A stretch of DNA of 40,908 nucleotides from Bacteroidales bacterium (GCA_016936695.1 JAFGXK010000248.1:1-40908); one strand, 5' to 3'; positions 32,822 through 40,897 are shown, numbered from the stretch's first letter. The notes: generated by a model from the letters alone, not told the origin. Numbers and translations: made by a program.

Positions 32822-34845
32822 ATATCGGTTGCCCTCTTTACCTGTTCACGTTTAAGGACAAGACCTGTCCGCGAAGGCAGATACAGATACAGGAAGAAAG
32901 GCTGGTCGAGTGTCTGCCTTTGGGTTTTTCTTATCGAGGTATAGCTGACTGTCCTTCTTACTCTGTCAAATCCGCCGAATTCGGGATCATCAGTATCGAC
33001 GGTTATCCGGAATTTTCCTTTTAGGGGTATACCGTAATCGGTAAAGGAATTGTTCGGATGAAAGTTGAAAACCATAAGGAAATCACCCCTGGTGAAGGCG
33101 ATCACCTTGTCATGATTGTTTTCGTAGATCCTGTTCACTGACATGTCGTCGAGTATCCGGTGTTCCTTATGCAGTCTGACCATTGCATTGTCGAATTTCA
33201 TCAGGAACGAATACTTCAGGTCTTCATTAAGGGCAAGATCCCACTGGCGCCTGGCAAACTTGTAACTCCAGTTGTTGCCTTCGCGGGGAAAATCGATCCA
33301 TTCGGGGTGCCCGAATTCATTACCCATGAAGTTAAGGTAGCCTCCCCCAGAGGAGCAGAAAGTGATAAGCCTTATCATTTTATGAAGTGCTATTGCACGA
33401 TCGACGGTCAGACTGTGATGCGACTTCGACATCCCGGTGTACATTTCTGCGTCAATCATCCTGAATATGAGTGTTTTATCGCCAACAAGAGCCTGGTCGT
33501 GCGATTCACAGTATGATACGATCTTTTCTTCGGGCCTGTGCTGGCTGAGCTCGTGGATGAGCTGCCCCATGTCCCAGGCCTCGTCAGGAGTATCCTTTAC
33601 AAGCTTTATCCAGTAATCGGGAACTCCCATTGAGAGCCTGTAATCGAAGCCAAAACCTTTTCTTGAAAGAGGGGCAGCAATTCCCGGCATACCGCTCATC
33701 TCCTCAGCTACGGTGAGGGCCTCCGGCCTGAACTGGTGTATAGTAAGGTTGGCGAGATAGATGTAGATGAGGGCATCAATATCCTGGCCTCCATCGAAGT
33801 AATCTTCGTACCGGGTGAAGTTTTTCTCCAGGCCGTGATTGTAATAGATCATACTGGTGACTCCGTCGAACCTGAAACCGTCAAATTTATATTCCTCGAG
33901 CCAGTACCTGCAGTTGGAAAGAAGGAAATGCAGGACATGGTCTTTCCCGTAATCGAAGCAGAGCGAATCCCATGCAACATGGTTCCTCCTTATCCCTTCG
34001 TGAAAATAGAGCCCCGATGATCCGTCAAACAACCCAAGCCCTTCCACTACATTCTTTACCGAATGTGAATGGACCAGGTCCATTATAACCCTTATCCCAT
34101 ATTCATGGGCCCTGTCGATCAGATGCTTCAGATCCTCAGGAGTGCCGAAACGCGATGAGGCAGCAAAAAAGCTGGAAACATGATAGCCGAATGAGCCATA
34201 AAACGGATGTTCCTGAATAGCCATCAGCTGTATGGTGTTGTATCCCGATTTTGCGATTATCGGAAGCACGTTTTCCGCAAATTCACTGTAAGTTCCAACC
34301 TTCTCATGGGGAGTCGACATTCCGATATGGGCCTCATAGATCACCGGAGCAGTAGAATCAGGAATGAATTCCCTGACCTTCCACTCATACGCCTTTTCGG
34401 GACACCATACCTGGGCAGAAAATATCTTGGTTGTTTCGTCCTGAGCGAGCCTTGTTGCATATGAAGGTATACGCTCTCCCTGGCCCCCGCTCCAGTGAAC
34501 GGAAAGCTTATAAAAGTCACCATGATTCATAGCTTCGGGGGGCAGTTTTATCTCCCAGTCGCCGGACTGGCTGATCCTCTTCATCTTATATGCTGACCTT
34601 TCCTTCCATCCGTTAAATACACCTGTCAGAAAAATCTTTTCCGCATTCGGGGCGTATTCCCTGAAGACCCAACCTTCCTTGTCGCGGTGAAGCCCGTAAT
34701 AGAAATGCCCCATTGCAAACTCCATAAGCTTCCCGTCCCCGGCAAGCTCAGCTTCTTTCACCTGACACTTTTTTATCCGGCTATTGATAATTCCTCTGAA
34801 GGGCTCAAGCCAGGGATCAGACAAATAAAATTCTGCAGGATTCAT
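32818..34845 (-). CDS. glgB: 1,4-alpha-glucan branching enzyme (GH13_8, eukaryote-like)
   Basis: This 675-residue enzyme has an N-terminal CBM48 domain (FREYAPNAEKIFLTGVFNGW, about 55-150) and a GH13 barrel with DLVHSHSVKNVVEGL, nucleophile Asp327 in GFRFDGVTSM, acid/base Glu381 in VAEEMSGMP and the transition-state Asp in CESHDQALVGDK. A C-terminal beta domain follows. YWLEEYKFDGFRFDGVTSM and the SGMP motif are typical of the eukaryotic GBE1-like subfamily, unlike the GlgB (GH13_9) of E. coli. It makes alpha-1,6 branches in glycogen. The gene is convergent with the synthase-phosphorylase fusion and both end in the same CTAG (32818-32821). It is divergent from ribF. Confidence 0.95.
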   Translation of the reverse strand: MNPAEFYLSDPWLEPFRGIINSRIKKCQVKEAELAGDGKLMEFAMGHFYYGLHRDKEGWVFREYAPNAEKIFLTGVFNGWKERSAYKMKRISQSGDWEIKLPPEAMNHGDFYKLSVHWSGGQGERIPSYATRLAQDETTKIFSAQVWCPEKAYEWKVREFIPDSTAPVIYEAHIGMSTPHEKVGTYSEFAENVLPIIAKSGYNTIQLMAIQEHPFYGSFGYHVSSFFAASSRFGTPEDLKHLIDRAHEYGIRVIMDLVHSHSVKNVVEGLGLFDGSSGLYFHEGIRRNHVAWDSLCFDYGKDHVLHFLLSNCRYWLEEYKFDGFRFDGVTSMIYYNHGLEKNFTRYEDYFDGGQDIDALIYIYLANLTIHQFRPEALTVAEEMSGMPGIAAPLSRKGFGFDYRLSMGVPDYWIKLVKDTPDEAWDMGQLIHELSQHRPEEKIVSYCESHDQALVGDKTLIFRMIDAEMYTGMSKSHHSLTVDRAIALHKMIRLITFCSSGGGYLNFMGNEFGHPEWIDFPREGNNWSYKFARRQWDLALNEDLKYSFLMKFDNAMVRLHKEHRILDDMSVNRIYENNHDKVIAFTRGDFLMVFNFHPNNSFTDYGIPLKGKFRITVDTDDPEFGGFDRVRRTVSYTSIRKTQRQTLDQPFFLYLYLPSRTGLVLKREQVKRATDI

Positions 34846-34922
34846 GATAATTTATTAAGGGATAGTCTCTATAAAAATACAAAATCTAAATCACTTAATT
34901 ACTCCGTTTTAAAAGGCTTTCT

Positions 34923-34930
34923 TATTTTTG
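34923..34930 (+). promoter_or_regulatory. Bacteroidota -7 promoter box of ribF
   Basis: TATTTTTG is an exact TAnnTTTG match. Transcription would start near 34937, a few bases after an in-frame TTG at 34928, which supports the ATG at 34952 as the ribF start. No good -33 element is seen. Confidence 0.5.
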
Positions 34931-34951
34931 CTGCGGTATAGCGAAAACACC

Positions 34952-35878
34952 ATGATAATTCATTTTGGCAATGACTACCCTTCGCTGAAAAATCCGTACG
35001 TAACGGTAGGGGTTTTTGACGGAGTTCACCTTGGACACAGGGCACTTCTCAATCAGTTGGTTCTGAAAGCAGGAAATGCAGGCAGGGAGTCGGTGGTCAT
35101 AACCTTTGAGCCTCATCCGAAACTTGTACTTCCCGGTAATAAAAGCAACCTGTCATTCCTGTCAACACCCGAAGAGAAAAAGGAACTCCTTGGGAAGTCG
35201 GGGATCGATCATCTTATCATTATGCCCTTTACAAGTGAACTTGCAGAAATGGGAGCAGGACAGTTCATCCGAGAAATCCTTGTACAGAAAATTGGCGCAG
35301 GATATCTCCTGGTTGGATATGACAACCATTTAGGGAAAGGAAGGGATGCTGATTTCAAAAGCATAAGAGAACATGCCCTGATATACGGCATGGAAACCGA
35401 ACAGGTCGAAGGCATTAAAAGCCCTGAAGGGTTTATAAGCTCAACCTCAATCCGAAATGCACTTCTGAGCGGAAATCTCGATGAGGCAAATGCCTGTCTG
35501 GGGTACTCCTATTCGCTTACGGGTGAAGTGGTGCCGGGGAAAAATTTGGGCCATCTGCTTGGGTTCCCTACAGCTAATATAATGGCTCCGAAAAACAAGC
35601 TTGTGCCTGCTGATGGAGTTTATGCAGTTGATACTATTATCGGAAACGATAAATATAATGGGATGCTCAGCATTGGTGTCAACCCGACCGTTAACAAAGA
35701 CCGGAAAATCAGATCGGTTGAGGTTAATATTTTCGGCTTCGACGGGTATCTTTACGGGCAGACAATCAAAGTAGTTTTCAGATACTGGTTGAGGGAAGAG
35801 AAAAATTTTGCAAACACCGGACAGCTTTCAGATCAGATGAAACTCGACAAGATTGAGGCACTGAGATTGCTTACCTGA
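34952..35878 (+). CDS. ribF: Bifunctional riboflavin kinase / FAD synthetase
   Basis: This 308-residue enzyme converts riboflavin to FMN and FMN to FAD. The N-terminal nucleotidyltransferase part has GVFDGVHLGHRALL, TFEPHPKLVL, GYDNHLGKGRDAD and ISSTSIRNALLSG. The C-terminal riboflavin kinase part begins near residue 185, with GHLLGFPTANI as the nucleotide-binding turn, and contains IGVNPTV and VEVNIFGFDGYLYG. The length is normal for the family. It is transcribed away from the branching enzyme gene and followed by ahcY after 55 bases with its own -7 box. Confidence 0.96.
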   Translation: MIIHFGNDYPSLKNPYVTVGVFDGVHLGHRALLNQLVLKAGNAGRESVVITFEPHPKLVLPGNKSNLSFLSTPEEKKELLGKSGIDHLIIMPFTSELAEMGAGQFIREILVQKIGAGYLLVGYDNHLGKGRDADFKSIREHALIYGMETEQVEGIKSPEGFISSTSIRNALLSGNLDEANACLGYSYSLTGEVVPGKNLGHLLGFPTANIMAPKNKLVPADGVYAVDTIIGNDKYNGMLSIGVNPTVNKDRKIRSVEVNIFGFDGYLYGQTIKVVFRYWLREEKNFANTGQLSDQMKLDKIEALRLLT

Positions 35879-35900
35879 ACAACACCATTGATTTTATTGT

Positions 35901-35908
35901 TAACTTTG
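35901..35908 (+). promoter_or_regulatory. Bacteroidota -7 promoter box of ahcY
   Basis: TAACTTTG matches TAnnTTTG exactly and lies 25 bases before the ahcY ATG. A -33 element is not clear, so ahcY may also be read from ribF. Confidence 0.45.
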
Positions 35909-35933
35909 CGGATAATAATAATAAACTTACTAA

Positions 35934-37349
35934 ATGAACCAGATGGTTACTGTTGAAAATTACCGGGTTAAGGATATTTCCCTGGCTGCCTTCGGAAGAA
36001 CGGAAATCGAAATTGCTGAAAAGGAAATGCCGGGTCTGCTGGCAATAAGAAAGAAATATTCATCGCAGAAGCCATTGAAGGGAGCAAGAATAACCGGTTC
36101 ACTTCATATGACTATACAGACAGCCGTGCTGATTGAAACTCTTGTAGAGCTTGGAGCCGATGTCAGATGGGCCAGCTGTAACATATTCTCGACTCAGGAT
36201 CATGCTGCAGCTGTAATAGCTGAAAGAGGGATACCTGTTTTTGCATTCAAGGGCGAATCACTCGAAGAATACTGGCACTTTACGGCAAAGGCACTTTCAT
36301 TTCCCGGAGGAAAAGGACCCAACCTGATTGTTGATGACGGCGGCGACGCTTCACTTCTTGTCCACCTGGGATATAAAGCCGAGAATGATCCCGGAATTCT
36401 TGACGTAAAAGCCTCCAGCAGGGAGCAAGCCATACTCTTCGACACCCTAAAGGAGATTCAAAAGAAGGAACCGGGGAAATGGCACAGGGTTGTTACTGAG
36501 CTGAAGGGTATTTCAGAGGAAACCACTACCGGAGTCCACAGGCTGTATCAGATGATGGAGAAAGGTGAGTTGCTGGCACCAGCCATCAATGTTAATGATT
36601 CAGTAACAAAATCAAAATTCGATAATCTTTACGGGTGCCGTGAATCTCTGGCCGATGGCCTCAAACGGGCACTCGATGTTATGATAGCAGGTAAGGTTGT
36701 TGTTGTGTGTGGCTACGGTGATGTGGGGAAGGGGTCTGCCAAATCGATGAGGGCCTACGGAGCAAGGGTTATAGTAACCGAAATCGACCCGATATGCGCC
36801 CTTCAGGCCTCCATGGAGGGGTTCGAAGTCAAGACTGTTGAGGATGCTCTTGGAGAAGCCAATATTTTCGTCACGGCAACCGGCAGCAGGGACGTGCTTA
36901 CCCTCGAACATATGATGAAGATGAAGGATCAGGCTATTGTCTGCAATATAGGCCATTTTGACAATGAGATTCAGGTTGACAGGCTGAACGACATGACTGA
37001 TATCAGAAGGGTTAACATCAAACCTCAGGTTGACAAGTATGTGTTCCCCGACGGCCACTCAATCTTCCTTCTTGCAGAAGGCAGGCTGGTGAACCTTGGA
37101 TGCGCAACCGGACATCCATCATTCGTCATGAGCAACTCATTCAGCAACCAGACGCTGGCACAGATTGAGCTCTGGACAAAACCCTATGAGATTGACGTTT
37201 ACAGGCTTCCCAAGCATCTCGATGAAGAGGTGGCAAGGCTCCATCTCGATCAGCTTGGAGTTAAGTTGACAAAGTTGTCAGGGGAACAGGCCGACTATAT
37301 CGGAGTTGACCCGAACGGTCCTTTTAAACCCGACCATTACAGGTATTGA
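35934..37349 (+). CDS. ahcY: Adenosylhomocysteinase (S-adenosylhomocysteine hydrolase)
   Basis: This 471-residue cytoplasmic enzyme hydrolyses S-adenosylhomocysteine to adenosine and homocysteine with tightly bound NAD. Substrate-domain motifs are SLHMTIQTAVLIETL, SCNIFSTQDHAAA and LIVDDGGDASLL. The NAD loop is VVVCGYGDVGKGSA (Gly260-Gly267). The C-terminus KPDHYRY, which reaches into the neighbouring subunit, is intact. It is of the long bacterial form with the insert around FDTLKEIQKKEPGKWH. It supports methyl-group turnover from S-adenosylmethionine and is unrelated to its neighbours. Confidence 0.98.
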   Translation: MNQMVTVENYRVKDISLAAFGRTEIEIAEKEMPGLLAIRKKYSSQKPLKGARITGSLHMTIQTAVLIETLVELGADVRWASCNIFSTQDHAAAVIAERGIPVFAFKGESLEEYWHFTAKALSFPGGKGPNLIVDDGGDASLLVHLGYKAENDPGILDVKASSREQAILFDTLKEIQKKEPGKWHRVVTELKGISEETTTGVHRLYQMMEKGELLAPAINVNDSVTKSKFDNLYGCRESLADGLKRALDVMIAGKVVVVCGYGDVGKGSAKSMRAYGARVIVTEIDPICALQASMEGFEVKTVEDALGEANIFVTATGSRDVLTLEHMMKMKDQAIVCNIGHFDNEIQVDRLNDMTDIRRVNIKPQVDKYVFPDGHSIFLLAEGRLVNLGCATGHPSFVMSNSFSNQTLAQIELWTKPYEIDVYRLPKHLDEEVARLHLDQLGVKLTKLSGEQADYIGVDPNGPFKPDHYRY

Positions 37350-37374
37350 TCTGACCGGCAATAACACTGTTGTT

Positions 37375-37860
37375 TCACTTCTTTCGCCCGTTCCAGACCT
37401 CTATATACCGGTTTTGATCAAAACTGGTGGCATAATTCTTTAAAGGGTATTTGCCAGGACCTGATATAGGGGTCCCGTATGCTGAAAGGGCATACCTGGT
37501 TCCGCATTCCGGACATTCAGCAATGGAGGCCATGTCGGTCTTTATCTTCACGCTGAGACCGTTGACCGCAAAATCGTGGGGACAGGTCCTGTCATAGGCA
37601 TTGTAATCATCAGGACCGCTGTAAATAATTATTCCGTTATCGTCATAACCCGCTGACCTGAATCCCCAGTTGTTTGTTGAAGAGTCAACCGTATCTGAAA
37701 CCCCGATCACCAGAAGACTTGAAAACTGCGGATCCATAAGGTCTATTGTGAAATCGACGTAAACATCAGGTATAACATCATCATTCTCCCTGCTGCATGA
37801 ACCAGCCGCCAACATTGTTAACAGTAACTGGAAAAAAAGTGTCTTCTTAAGATATGCCAT
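37375..37860 (-). CDS. Rieske-like lipoprotein with a 3Cys-1His ligand set
   Basis: This 161-residue lipoprotein starts at ATG 37860, supported by a promoter at 37891-37923; a longer frame to 37902 would begin upstream of the predicted transcript. A hydrophobic signal ends at LAAGSC (Cys22). The rest has a Rieske-like pattern: DRTCPHDF (Cys93, His95), CPECGTRY (Cys116, Cys119), and the closing SGPGKYPLKNYATSFD typical of the Rieske fold. A classical Rieske centre has Cys-His and Cys-His; here the last ligand is Cys. It may bind a 2Fe-2S cluster or a single metal ion. The role is unknown. Convergent with ahcY. Confidence 0.85.
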   Translation of the reverse strand: MAYLKKTLFFQLLLTMLAAGSCSRENDDVIPDVYVDFTIDLMDPQFSSLLVIGVSDTVDSSTNNWGFRSAGYDDNGIIIYSGPDDYNAYDRTCPHDFAVNGLSVKIKTDMASIAECPECGTRYALSAYGTPISGPGKYPLKNYATSFDQNRYIEVWNGRKK

Positions 37861-37890
37861 AATTAATTTCTGCGTTATTAAATAACGGCA

Positions 37891-37923
37891 CAAAATTAGC
37901 ATTAGAGTTGTTAATTGAGCAAA
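37891..37923 (-). promoter_or_regulatory. Bacteroidota promoter of the Rieske-like lipoprotein gene
   Basis: On the minus strand a TTTG (complement of 37920-37923) is followed after 21 bases by TAATTTTG (complement of 37891-37898). Both the -33 and -7 boxes match the Bacteroidota consensus. The predicted leader is about 24 bases. Confidence 0.7.
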
Positions 37924-37955
37924 TTTGAAAGGTAATTACAAATAATCAGCAGGAA

Positions 37956-38342
37956 ATGAATTTTTTGTCATTCAGAAGACTGTTGTCTCTTTTTCTGATA
38001 ATGTTTTGCACCATTTCAATATGCGAAGCTCAGAGATCCAAGCGGAGTATCCGGAATCCCGAAAGGGAACTCTTTGGCAAGAGCCTTAATACCAAAAGAG
38101 TAAAATACAGAGAATCCCCAAGCGTGGTGAGGGCTAAAAAAAAGCAGGCAGCCAACCAGGAGAAACTGAAGAAGGATTACGCCGAATATGTGAAGAACGA
38201 AAGGAAAAGGGCAGTGGAGATACAGTCGCCCGAAGTCCGTGAGCGGATGACTGCCAACCGCAAGGAGGCTGACCTTAAATACAAGGAGAAAAAGAAGAAA
38301 AGGACTGCTGATACCAAAAAAGCCCGCAGAAAATTCAGGTAG
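37956..38342 (+). CDS. Small, highly basic secreted protein of unknown function
   Basis: This 128-residue protein has a signal peptide (hydrophobic core LLSLFLIMFCTISIC, cleavage likely after CEA near residue 25). The remaining hundred residues are dominated by Lys, Arg, Glu and Gln with almost no hydrophobic core, for example RAKKKQAANQEKLKKDYAEY, and end in KKARRKFR. It is predicted to be helical or disordered. I recognise no domain. Similar short Lys/Arg-rich exported proteins occur as hypothetical proteins in Bacteroidota. Divergent from the Rieske-like gene over a 95-base gap; no function can be assigned. Confidence 0.7.
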   Translation: MNFLSFRRLLSLFLIMFCTISICEAQRSKRSIRNPERELFGKSLNTKRVKYRESPSVVRAKKKQAANQEKLKKDYAEYVKNERKRAVEIQSPEVRERMTANRKEADLKYKEKKKKRTADTKKARRKFR

Positions 38343-38375
38343 AAGAATAATTCAGGTGCTTGTTGCTTGTTGCTG

Positions 38376-38488
38376 CGATGCGCGGTAAGGGGTATGCGGT
38401 GCGCGGTAAGAGGTGCTGGCGCCTCACACCTCACGCCTCACGCCTTGACTTCCTGCCAACTGCCTGCTCCTAACTGCCAACTTCCTGT
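38376..38488. repeat. Degenerate short repeats in a noncoding gap
   Basis: The region contains three successive sets of short direct repeats: TGCGCGGTAAG at about 38379 and 38399, then CTCACACCTCACGCCTCACG (38423-38442), then CTGCCAACTGCC and AACTGCCAACTTCCTG (38453-38486). A small inverted pair surrounds GGCGCC. The composition differs from the coding neighbours. There is no open frame, and the units are too short and irregular for CRISPR. Confidence 0.55.
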
Positions 38489-38502
38489 TTTAACCTGTTT
38501 TT

Positions 38503-38534
38503 TTTGGTAATTTGCCAAATGTTTAGTATATTTG
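38503..38534 (+). promoter_or_regulatory. greA: Bacteroidota promoter of greA
   Basis: TTTG (38503-38506) is followed after 20 bases by TATATTTG (38527-38534), matching both -33 and -7 consensus boxes. Transcription should begin near 38541 and leave a leader of about 55 bases that starts with a hairpin. Confidence 0.75.
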
Positions 38535-38539
38535 TTACT

Positions 38540-38577
38540 GAAGAGTTCCGGGATTCCCGGGATTCTTCTTGTTTTTT
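38540..38577 (+). promoter_or_regulatory. Hairpin plus T-run in the greA leader
   Basis: At the predicted 5' end of the greA transcript, GAAGA and CCGGG pair with CCCGG and TCTTC around a three-base loop, with small internal mismatches. TTGTTTTTT follows at once. The inner part is a 9-base tandem repeat (CCGGGATTC twice, 38548-38565). The structure looks like a terminator or a 5' protective stem in the leader. Confidence 0.5.
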
Positions 38578-38595
38578 AACTGCAAGAGAAATATA

Positions 38596-39066
38596 ATGTC
38601 AGATAATGTTTACATAACGGAAGATGGTCTTCAAAAACTCAGGGAGGAGATTGATGAACTCAGGCTTGTTGAGAGGCCGAAAATCTCCAGAATGATTGCG
38701 GAAGCCAGGGACAAGGGCGACCTTTCAGAGAATGCCGAATATGCTGCTGCAAAGGAAGCTCAGGGTATGCTTGAAATGAAAATCTCAAGACTGGAGGATA
38801 TTCTCTCCCGCTCAAGGGTTCTCGATGAATCTAAAATCGATACCTCAACGGTAAGAATACTCAACAAGGTTAAGATCAAGAATAAATCGAACAATTATGT
38901 GATGGAGTACCAGATAGTGCCCGAAAGCGAGGCCAATGTGAAACTGGGTAAAATTGCCGTCAATTCTCCCATTGCAATGGGACTGATCGGTAAAAAGGTT
39001 GGCGACACTGTCAACATAAAAGTACCTTCGGGGCTTATGACCTTCGAAATACTCTTCATATCATAA
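38596..39066 (+). CDS. greA: Transcription elongation factor GreA
   Basis: This 156-residue protein starts at ATG 38596; a longer frame begins inside the leader hairpin and is unlikely. The N-terminal coiled coil contains ARDKGDLSENAEYAAAKEAQ, whose acidic tip (Asp and Glu in GDLSENAEY) enters the RNA polymerase secondary channel to stimulate cleavage of backtracked RNA. The C-terminal FKBP-like domain has NSPIAMGLIGKKVGDTV. The length is typical. It lies 15 bases before the HIT gene, likely cotranscribed. Confidence 0.97.
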   Translation: MSDNVYITEDGLQKLREEIDELRLVERPKISRMIAEARDKGDLSENAEYAAAKEAQGMLEMKISRLEDILSRSRVLDESKIDTSTVRILNKVKIKNKSNNYVMEYQIVPESEANVKLGKIAVNSPIAMGLIGKKVGDTVNIKVPSGLMTFEILFIS

Positions 39067-39081
39067 TAATTTACTGGTGCT

Positions 39082-39480
39082 ATGGCAACTATATTCACTA
39101 AAATCATCAGGGGTGAAATACCCTGCTACAAGGTAGCCGAGAGTGAAAAATACTTCGCTTTTCTCGATATAAACCCGCTGACAGCCGGTCATACTTTGGT
39201 GGTACCTAAAAAGGAAACAGACTATATTTTCGACCTCGGCGATGATGATTATTCAGGACTAATGCTTTTTGCAAAAAAGATTGCTCTCGGCATCGAAAAG
39301 GCAATCCCCTGCGCCAGGATTGGTGTGGCCGTAGTTGGCCTTGAAGTGCCCCATACCCATATCCACCTGGTGCCCATAAATGCAATCTCGGACCTGAATT
39401 TCGCAAATCCCAAAATGAAGATGACGCATGATGAGTTTGAAAAAATTGCCTTAAGGATAAGTGAAAAAATAATCCTCTGA
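39082..39480 (+). CDS. HIT family nucleotide hydrolase
   Basis: This 132-residue protein has the IFTKIIRGEIPCYKV start of Hint-like HIT proteins and the histidine triad PHTHIHLVP (His91, His93, His95). LDINPLTAGHTLVVPK is the conserved middle strand. Members hydrolyse nucleoside phosphoramidates or dinucleoside polyphosphates; the exact substrate is unknown. It follows greA closely, an arrangement that recurs in Bacteroidota as far as I recall. The N-terminal zinc Cys pair of longer Hint proteins is absent. Confidence 0.95.
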   Translation: MATIFTKIIRGEIPCYKVAESEKYFAFLDINPLTAGHTLVVPKKETDYIFDLGDDDYSGLMLFAKKIALGIEKAIPCARIGVAVVGLEVPHTHIHLVPINAISDLNFANPKMKMTHDEFEKIALRISEKIIL

Positions 39481-39518
39481 TTTTTCACACACTGCTTTTT
39501 CCCTTTCTTTTCATTTTA

Positions 39519-39526
39519 TAACTTTA
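39519..39526 (+). promoter_or_regulatory. Possible -7 promoter box of comF
   Basis: TAACTTTA differs from TAnnTTTG only in the last base and lies 22 bases before the comF ATG. A T-run at 39496-39500 is a possible but poor -33 element. Confidence 0.35.
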
Positions 39527-39548
39527 CAGGTACAATTCTGCCCGCTGC

Positions 39549-40250
39549 ATGAATTACCTGTACGATCTGTGGGATGACGTCATAAGTCTTCTTCTTCCCA
39601 GGCTTTGCCATGGTTGTGGCAATCAGCTCCTGAGAAATGAGAAGGTAATATGCACTGAATGTTATGTGCTTATGCCCAGGACTAACTTTCATCTGATCCC
39701 TGATAATCCGGTTGAAAAACTCTTCTGGGGCAGATGCCTGGTAGAGAGGGCCGCGGCATTTTCGTATTATACCCACGACAGCAGAATCAGGAGATTGATA
39801 CATCATCTGAAGTATAAGGGCGCTGCTGAAATTGGAACCGAACTCGGGAGGATTTATGGAAATTCACTGAAGGACTCAGACTTTCTCAATGGAATAGATT
39901 TGATAATACCGGTTCCTCTTCACCCGTCCAAAAAACGACAAAGAGGGTATAACCAGAGTGATCTCATTTCAATTGGCATCTCTGTTGCTGCGGGAATACC
40001 AGTTGACACGGAGATATTAAAAAGAATGACGTTTACCGGCACTCAGACGAGGAAATCGAGATACGACAGATGGACTAATGTGAATGACATTTTCCGGGTT
40101 ACTGATCGCCAGAGGCTCGAGGGGAAGCACGTCCTTATAGTGGATGATGTAATAACTACGGGATCGACCATTGAGGCTTGTGCCGATGCTTTACTTAAAG
40201 AAGGGAATACAAAGGTCAGCGTCGCTGCGCTTGCCTTTTCAGCAATCTGA
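39549..40250 (+). CDS. comF: ComF family phosphoribosyltransferase-like protein
   Basis: This 233-residue protein has an N-terminal zinc finger (CHGCGNQLLRNEKVICTEC), a linker helix and a type I phosphoribosyltransferase fold with PVPLHPSKKRQRGYNQSDLI and the PRPP-binding loop VLIVDDVITTGSTIEACA. ComF takes part in DNA uptake or in later handling of imported single strands in transformable bacteria; in others its role is unknown. A comM/yifB homologue is present at 13460, but no uptake machinery is in this window. It ends 4 bases from the convergent ruvC gene. Confidence 0.94.
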   Translation: MNYLYDLWDDVISLLLPRLCHGCGNQLLRNEKVICTECYVLMPRTNFHLIPDNPVEKLFWGRCLVERAAAFSYYTHDSRIRRLIHHLKYKGAAEIGTELGRIYGNSLKDSDFLNGIDLIIPVPLHPSKKRQRGYNQSDLISIGISVAAGIPVDTEILKRMTFTGTQTRKSRYDRWTNVNDIFRVTDRQRLEGKHVLIVDDVITTGSTIEACADALLKEGNTKVSVAALAFSAI

Positions 40251-40254
40251 CTGC

Positions 40255-40821
40255 CTATTGCTTTTTAATCCTGCGTGGGTTCTTGCTGATGAAGTCTTTC
40301 CAGCTGTTGAAGCTCTTGTCCTGAACCGGATTATTGGTCTGATAAAAGTGACATAATGCTGCAGCCAGTCCGTCGGTGGCATCAAGCCTTACTTCTATCC
40401 TGTCGAACTTAAGAATCTTCATTAGCATGGCTGCAACCTGTTCCTTTGATGCCGAGCCTCTCCCGGTTATCGACATCTTGATTTTCCTGGGAGCATATTC
40501 AGATACGGGAACGGAGCGGCTCAGCGCTGCCGCAATTGCTGCCCCCTGAGCCCTGCCGAGCTTCAGCATCGACTGGACATTCTTGCCGTAAAAGGGGGCT
40601 TCTATTGCCAGCTCGTCGGGGTGGTATTCCTCGATGATGCCAATGGTGCGCTCGAAAATATGCTTGATTTTCAGGAAGTGATCGTCAAATTTCGACAGGT
40701 CGATCGAACCTATGGTAACAAGCTCGGGATCCCTGCCCGATATTCTTATTATTCCATATCCGGTTATGCTTGTTCCGGGGTCAATCCCCAGTATGATCCT
40801 TTCACTTTTGATCTTTTTCAA
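40255..40821 (-). CDS. ruvC: Holliday junction resolvase RuvC
   Basis: This 188-residue endonuclease has the RNase H-like fold with catalytic Asp14 (LGIDPGTSITGYG), Glu74 (AIEAPFYGKNVQS) and Asp147/Asp150 with His158 (RLDATDGLAAALCH). It cuts Holliday junctions symmetrically together with RuvAB. A basic C-terminal tail of about 25 residues (ending NPRRIKKQ) extends past the usual fold, as in other Bacteroidota. No ruvA or ruvB lies in the window. Its 87-base upstream region to the window end holds a -7 box. Confidence 0.97.
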   Translation of the reverse strand: MKKIKSERIILGIDPGTSITGYGIIRISGRDPELVTIGSIDLSKFDDHFLKIKHIFERTIGIIEEYHPDELAIEAPFYGKNVQSMLKLGRAQGAAIAAALSRSVPVSEYAPRKIKMSITGRGSASKEQVAAMLMKILKFDRIEVRLDATDGLAAALCHFYQTNNPVQDKSFNSWKDFISKNPRRIKKQ

Positions 40822-40889
40822 TCAGTTCCGTTGTTTTGCATTATTAAGGCATAGTTCCCTGCATCCATATTTGTACTTCGCCTGAAGTG

Positions 40890-40897
40890 CAAAGATA
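40890..40897 (-). promoter_or_regulatory. Bacteroidota -7 promoter box of ruvC
   Basis: On the minus strand this reads TATCTTTG, an exact TAnnTTTG match, about 70 bases before the ruvC start codon. Its -33 partner would lie beyond the window edge. Confidence 0.5.

Noticed and set aside
38376..38488. CRISPR array
   Set aside because: The repeat units are 8-20 bases, imperfect and not regularly spaced, and no cas gene is present.
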